DNA of 8,731 bases from Planctomycetota bacterium (GTDB taxonomy: Bacteria; Planctomycetota; UBA11346). Of this stretch, positions 6,246-8,731 are shown piece after piece. The stretch's first letter is position 1. Every line of letters begins with the position of its first letter. The DNA is taken from contig JACDEN010000086.1 of the NCBI GenBank assembly GCA_013816415.1, positions 1-8,731 on the forward strand. The letters run 5' to 3'. The notes under the pieces are model-generated. The model was not told where the DNA came from, ran no database searches, and was given only the letters and a program-made list of their open reading frames with translations. Position numbers and translations under genes: made by a program.

Positions 6246-8731
6246 ATGGCCACCTTCCGCATCGACGTCGCAGCCTCCTCGCCCGGCCCGGATCACCACC
6301 TGGCGCACGAGGCGCGGCTGCTCGGGCTCGATCGCATCACGCACCTGCGGCGCAGCCGCTACTACCTGGTGCAGGGCGATCTCGACCAGCGGGCCGCCCA
6401 GCGCCTGGCGACCACGCTGCTGTGCGATCCGGTGATCGAACGCGCGACCCTGGTGCCGCCTGCTGTCGATGGCCGCCGCGTCATCGAGGTGCAGCGCAAG
6501 ACCGGCGTCATGGACCCGGTCGAGGCCTCGATCGTCAAGGGCGCCGCGGATCTCGGCATCATGCTGTCGCTGGTCCGGGTCGGAACCCGGGTGGAGGTCA
6601 CCGGTGGTACGGATGACGATCTGCAACGTCTCGCCTGGAAGACCCTGGCCAACCAGGCGATCGAGGAGGTCGCCATCGATCCGCGCGAGCCGCTGCGGCT
6701 GAAGGCGCCGGGCGGCACCGACCGCCACGCCCGCACCGAGGTCGAGATCGGCAAGCTCGATGACGCCGGACTGACCGAGCTGTCGCGCGCCGGCTCACTG
6801 AGTCTCACCCTCGACGAGATGCGCACCATCCAGACGTATTTCCGCACCGCCAAACGCAATCCCACCGACGTCGAGCTCGAATCGCTCGCCCAGACCTGGT
6901 CCGAGCACTGCGTCCACAAGACGCTCAAGGGGCTGGTCGAATACACCGGTCCGGTCGGCGTCGACGGCCCGGTCGCGACGGTGGTGATCGACAACCTGCT
7001 GAAGCAGACCATCGCACGAGCCACCTCCGAGATCGCCGCGCCCTGGTGCCTGTCGGTGTTCAAGGACAACAGCGGTGTCATCGCGTACGACGACGACTTC
7101 GGCGTCTGCATCAAGGTCGAGACCCACAACCGTCCGTCGGCGATCGAGCCCTACGGCGGCGCCAATACCGGGCTCGGCGGCGTGGTCCGCGATGTCATCG
7201 GCACCGGGATCGGCGCCAAGCCGATCTTCAGCACCAATGTCTTCTGCTTCGGCGACCTCAACGCGGACGCCGCCGATCTGCCGCCCGGAACCATCCATCC
7301 GCGGCGCCTGATGCGCGGCGTGGTCTCGGGTGTGCGCGATTACGGCAACCGCATGGGCATCCCCACGGTCAACGGCGCGATCCGCTTCGATGCGCGCTTC
7401 GTCGGCAATCCCCTGGTGTTCTGCGGCACCGGTGGGCTGATCCCGCTCGGCGCGATCGAGAAGTCAGCGCTCGCTGGCGACCACATCCTGGTGATCGGTG
7501 GCCGCACCGGCCGCGATGGTATCCACGGCGCCACTTTCAGCAGCGCCGAGCTGACCAACGAGTCGGAGGTGGTGTCGAGCGGCGCCGTGCAGATCGGCAA
7601 TGCGATCGAGGAGAAGAAGGTCCTCGACACCATGCTCCAGGCGCGCGATGCCGGCTGCTTCAGCGCGATCACCGACTGCGGGGCCGGCGGGCTTTCGAGC
7701 GCGGTCGGCGAGATGGCAGCCGAACGCGGATGCCGGGTCGAGCTCGACCTGGTGCCGCTCAAGTACGCCGGTCTCAGCTACGCCGAGATCTGGATCAGCG
7801 AATCGCAGGAGCGCATGGTCGCCGCGGTGCCGGGGCGAAAGCTGAAGGAAGCGCTGGCGATCTTCGCAGCCGAAGGCGTCGAAGCGACGGCGATCGGCAC
7901 CATCGTCGATACCGGGCGGCTCGAACTGGTCTATCACGGCCAGCAGGTCGCCGACCTCGACATGCATTTCCTGCACGACGGCGTGCCGCGGCTGAAGCGC
8001 CAGGCGCGCTTCGCGCTGCCGGTCGAGAAGGATGCCGTCATCAGTCCCGTCAAGGACCTCGCCCAGGCGCTCGCGGATGTCCTCGCGCGGCCGAACGTGG
8101 CGAGCAAGGAATGGGTCATCCGCCAGTACGACCACGAGGTGCAGGCCGGATCGATCGTCAAGCCGCTGGTCGGCGTCGATCACGACGGACCCAGCGACGC
8201 CGCGGTGGTGGCGCCGCTACCCGGACGCGATCGCGGCGTCGCCGTCGCTTGCGGACTCAACACCAACTTCAGCGATGTCGACGCCTACCACGCCGCAGCG
8301 GCCGGCATCGAGGAGGCGCTGCGCAACCTGGTGTGCGTGGGCGCGCCGCTCGATCGCGTAGCCATCCTCGACAATTTCAGCTGGGCGAAGTGCACGGATC
8401 CCGAGGTCTTCGGCGCCTTGGTGCGCGCCTGCCAGGCCTGTTACGATTTCGCGATGTATTACGGCACGCCATTCATCTCCGGCAAGGACAGCCTGTCGAA
8501 CGAGTTCACCTACCATGGCCGCACCATCCGCATTCCGCACACCCTGCTGATCACGGCAATGACAGTGATGCCGGACGTGAAGATGGCGGTGACCATGGAC
8601 GCCAAGCGCTCTGGCGACGCGGTGGTGGTCGTCGGGCTGACTCGCAACGAACTCGGCGGCAGCGAATACCTGGCGATGCGCGGCGTCGGCGGCGGCATCG
8701 TGCCGAAGGTCGACTGCGCGCTGTCCCGACC
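6246..8731 (+). CDS. purL: Phosphoribosylformylglycinamidine synthase PurL with fused PurS-like N terminus (3' end cut off by window)
   Basis: The frame is open from the ATG at 6246 to the window edge (828 codons) and is incomplete. The enzyme converts FGAR to FGAM in purine biosynthesis using ATP and ammonia from glutamine. Residues 1-72 and about 77-145 look like two consecutive PurS-like units. The second is closer to PurS (EVQRKTGVMDPVEASIVKGA, then LANQAIEEV). A linker follows (about 146-205). The PurL core begins near DEMRTIQTYF, with catalytic His221 in TWSEHC, His294 in VETHNRPSAIEPY, the ANTGLGG loop (306-312), GRTGRDGIHGATF (419-431), DCGAGGLSSAVGE (477-489), and SGKDSLSNEF (745-754) in the second half. 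The last AIRS-type C-terminal domain is only begun. Roughly 100 or more residues are missing, and whether a PurQ-type glutaminase domain follows cannot be seen. Arg296 replaces the usual second His of the NHP motif. No Shine-Dalgarno precedes the ATG (context GCCCCACCC). Confidence 0.93.
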   Translation, partial: MATFRIDVAASSPGPDHHLAHEARLLGLDRITHLRRSRYYLVQGDLDQRAAQRLATTLLCDPVIERATLVPPAVDGRRVIEVQRKTGVMDPVEASIVKGAADLGIMLSLVRVGTRVEVTGGTDDDLQRLAWKTLANQAIEEVAIDPREPLRLKAPGGTDRHARTEVEIGKLDDAGLTELSRAGSLSLTLDEMRTIQTYFRTAKRNPTDVELESLAQTWSEHCVHKTLKGLVEYTGPVGVDGPVATVVIDNLLKQTIARATSEIAAPWCLSVFKDNSGVIAYDDDFGVCIKVETHNRPSAIEPYGGANTGLGGVVRDVIGTGIGAKPIFSTNVFCFGDLNADAADLPPGTIHPRRLMRGVVSGVRDYGNRMGIPTVNGAIRFDARFVGNPLVFCGTGGLIPLGAIEKSALAGDHILVIGGRTGRDGIHGATFSSAELTNESEVVSSGAVQIGNAIEEKKVLDTMLQARDAGCFSAITDCGAGGLSSAVGEMAAERGCRVELDLVPLKYAGLSYAEIWISESQERMVAAVPGRKLKEALAIFAAEGVEATAIGTIVDTGRLELVYHGQQVADLDMHFLHDGVPRLKRQARFALPVEKDAVISPVKDLAQALADVLARPNVASKEWVIRQYDHEVQAGSIVKPLVGVDHDGPSDAAVVAPLPGRDRGVAVACGLNTNFSDVDAYHAAAAGIEEALRNLVCVGAPLDRVAILDNFSWAKCTDPEVFGALVRACQACYDFAMYYGTPFISGKDSLSNEFTYHGRTIRIPHTLLITAMTVMPDVKMAVTMDAKRSGDAVVVVGLTRNELGGSEYLAMRGVGGGIVPKVDCALSR

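Noticed and set aside
5973..6728. - strand frame covering the intergenic hairpins and the 5' part of purL
   Set aside because: It is antisense to purL, and the intergenic part is built from palindromes. No protein motif is visible.

Overview
The window is GC-rich bacterial DNA with dense coding and long spurious antisense frames, as expected at high GC. It holds five protein-coding genes. Four are complete and the fifth runs off the right edge. I saw no rRNA, tRNA, CRISPR array, transposase or phage gene. The host cannot be named from this sequence. Two things point away from ordinary enterics and common Alphaproteobacteria and are compatible with a Planctomycetota-like or similar environmental lineage. 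These are a PurL carrying PurS-like domains at its N terminus, and a large secreted transglutaminase-fold protein with C-terminal beta-sandwich-like regions. Several genes also lack a clear Shine-Dalgarno. This placement is a low-confidence inference.

Layout: (1) 40-2121 (+), an exported 693-residue protein with a transglutaminase-like Cys-His-Asp core, followed by a terminator-like hairpin. (2) 2122-2435, a 314-base non-coding stretch with several inverted repeats. (3) 2436-3752 (+), an enolase-superfamily L-fuconate dehydratase with a complete set of expected active-site residues. (4) 3757-4608 (-), a COG3618/Amidohydro_2 lactonase, best read as an L-fucono-1,5-lactonase, converging on gene 3 with four bases between the stop codons. 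(5) 4646-5971 (-), a phosphomannomutase/phosphoglucomutase directly upstream of the lactonase on the same strand. (6) 5972-6245, a divergent intergenic region packed with hairpins. (7) 6246 to the edge (+), purL with fused PurS-like domains, truncated by the window.

How the genes fit together: the lactonase and the dehydratase would catalyse two consecutive steps of the non-phosphorylative L-fucose route (L-fucono-lactone to L-fuconate to 2-keto-3-deoxy-L-fuconate). They lie on opposite strands and face each other, so they cannot share a promoter. No fucose dehydrogenase, ketodeoxyfuconate dehydrogenase/hydrolase, transporter or regulator is present. The phosphohexomutase (hexose-phosphate interconversion) is probably co-transcribed with the lactonase. 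PurL is a purine-biosynthesis housekeeping enzyme transcribed away from that pair. The secreted protein has no visible functional tie to the rest.

No clear-cut new multi-gene system is visible. The points most worth a second look are the secreted transglutaminase-like protein, the PurS-PurL fusion with an NHP-to-NRP change near its catalytic histidine, the hairpin cluster between the mutase gene and purL, and a perfect hairpin that covers both stop codons of the convergent pair.
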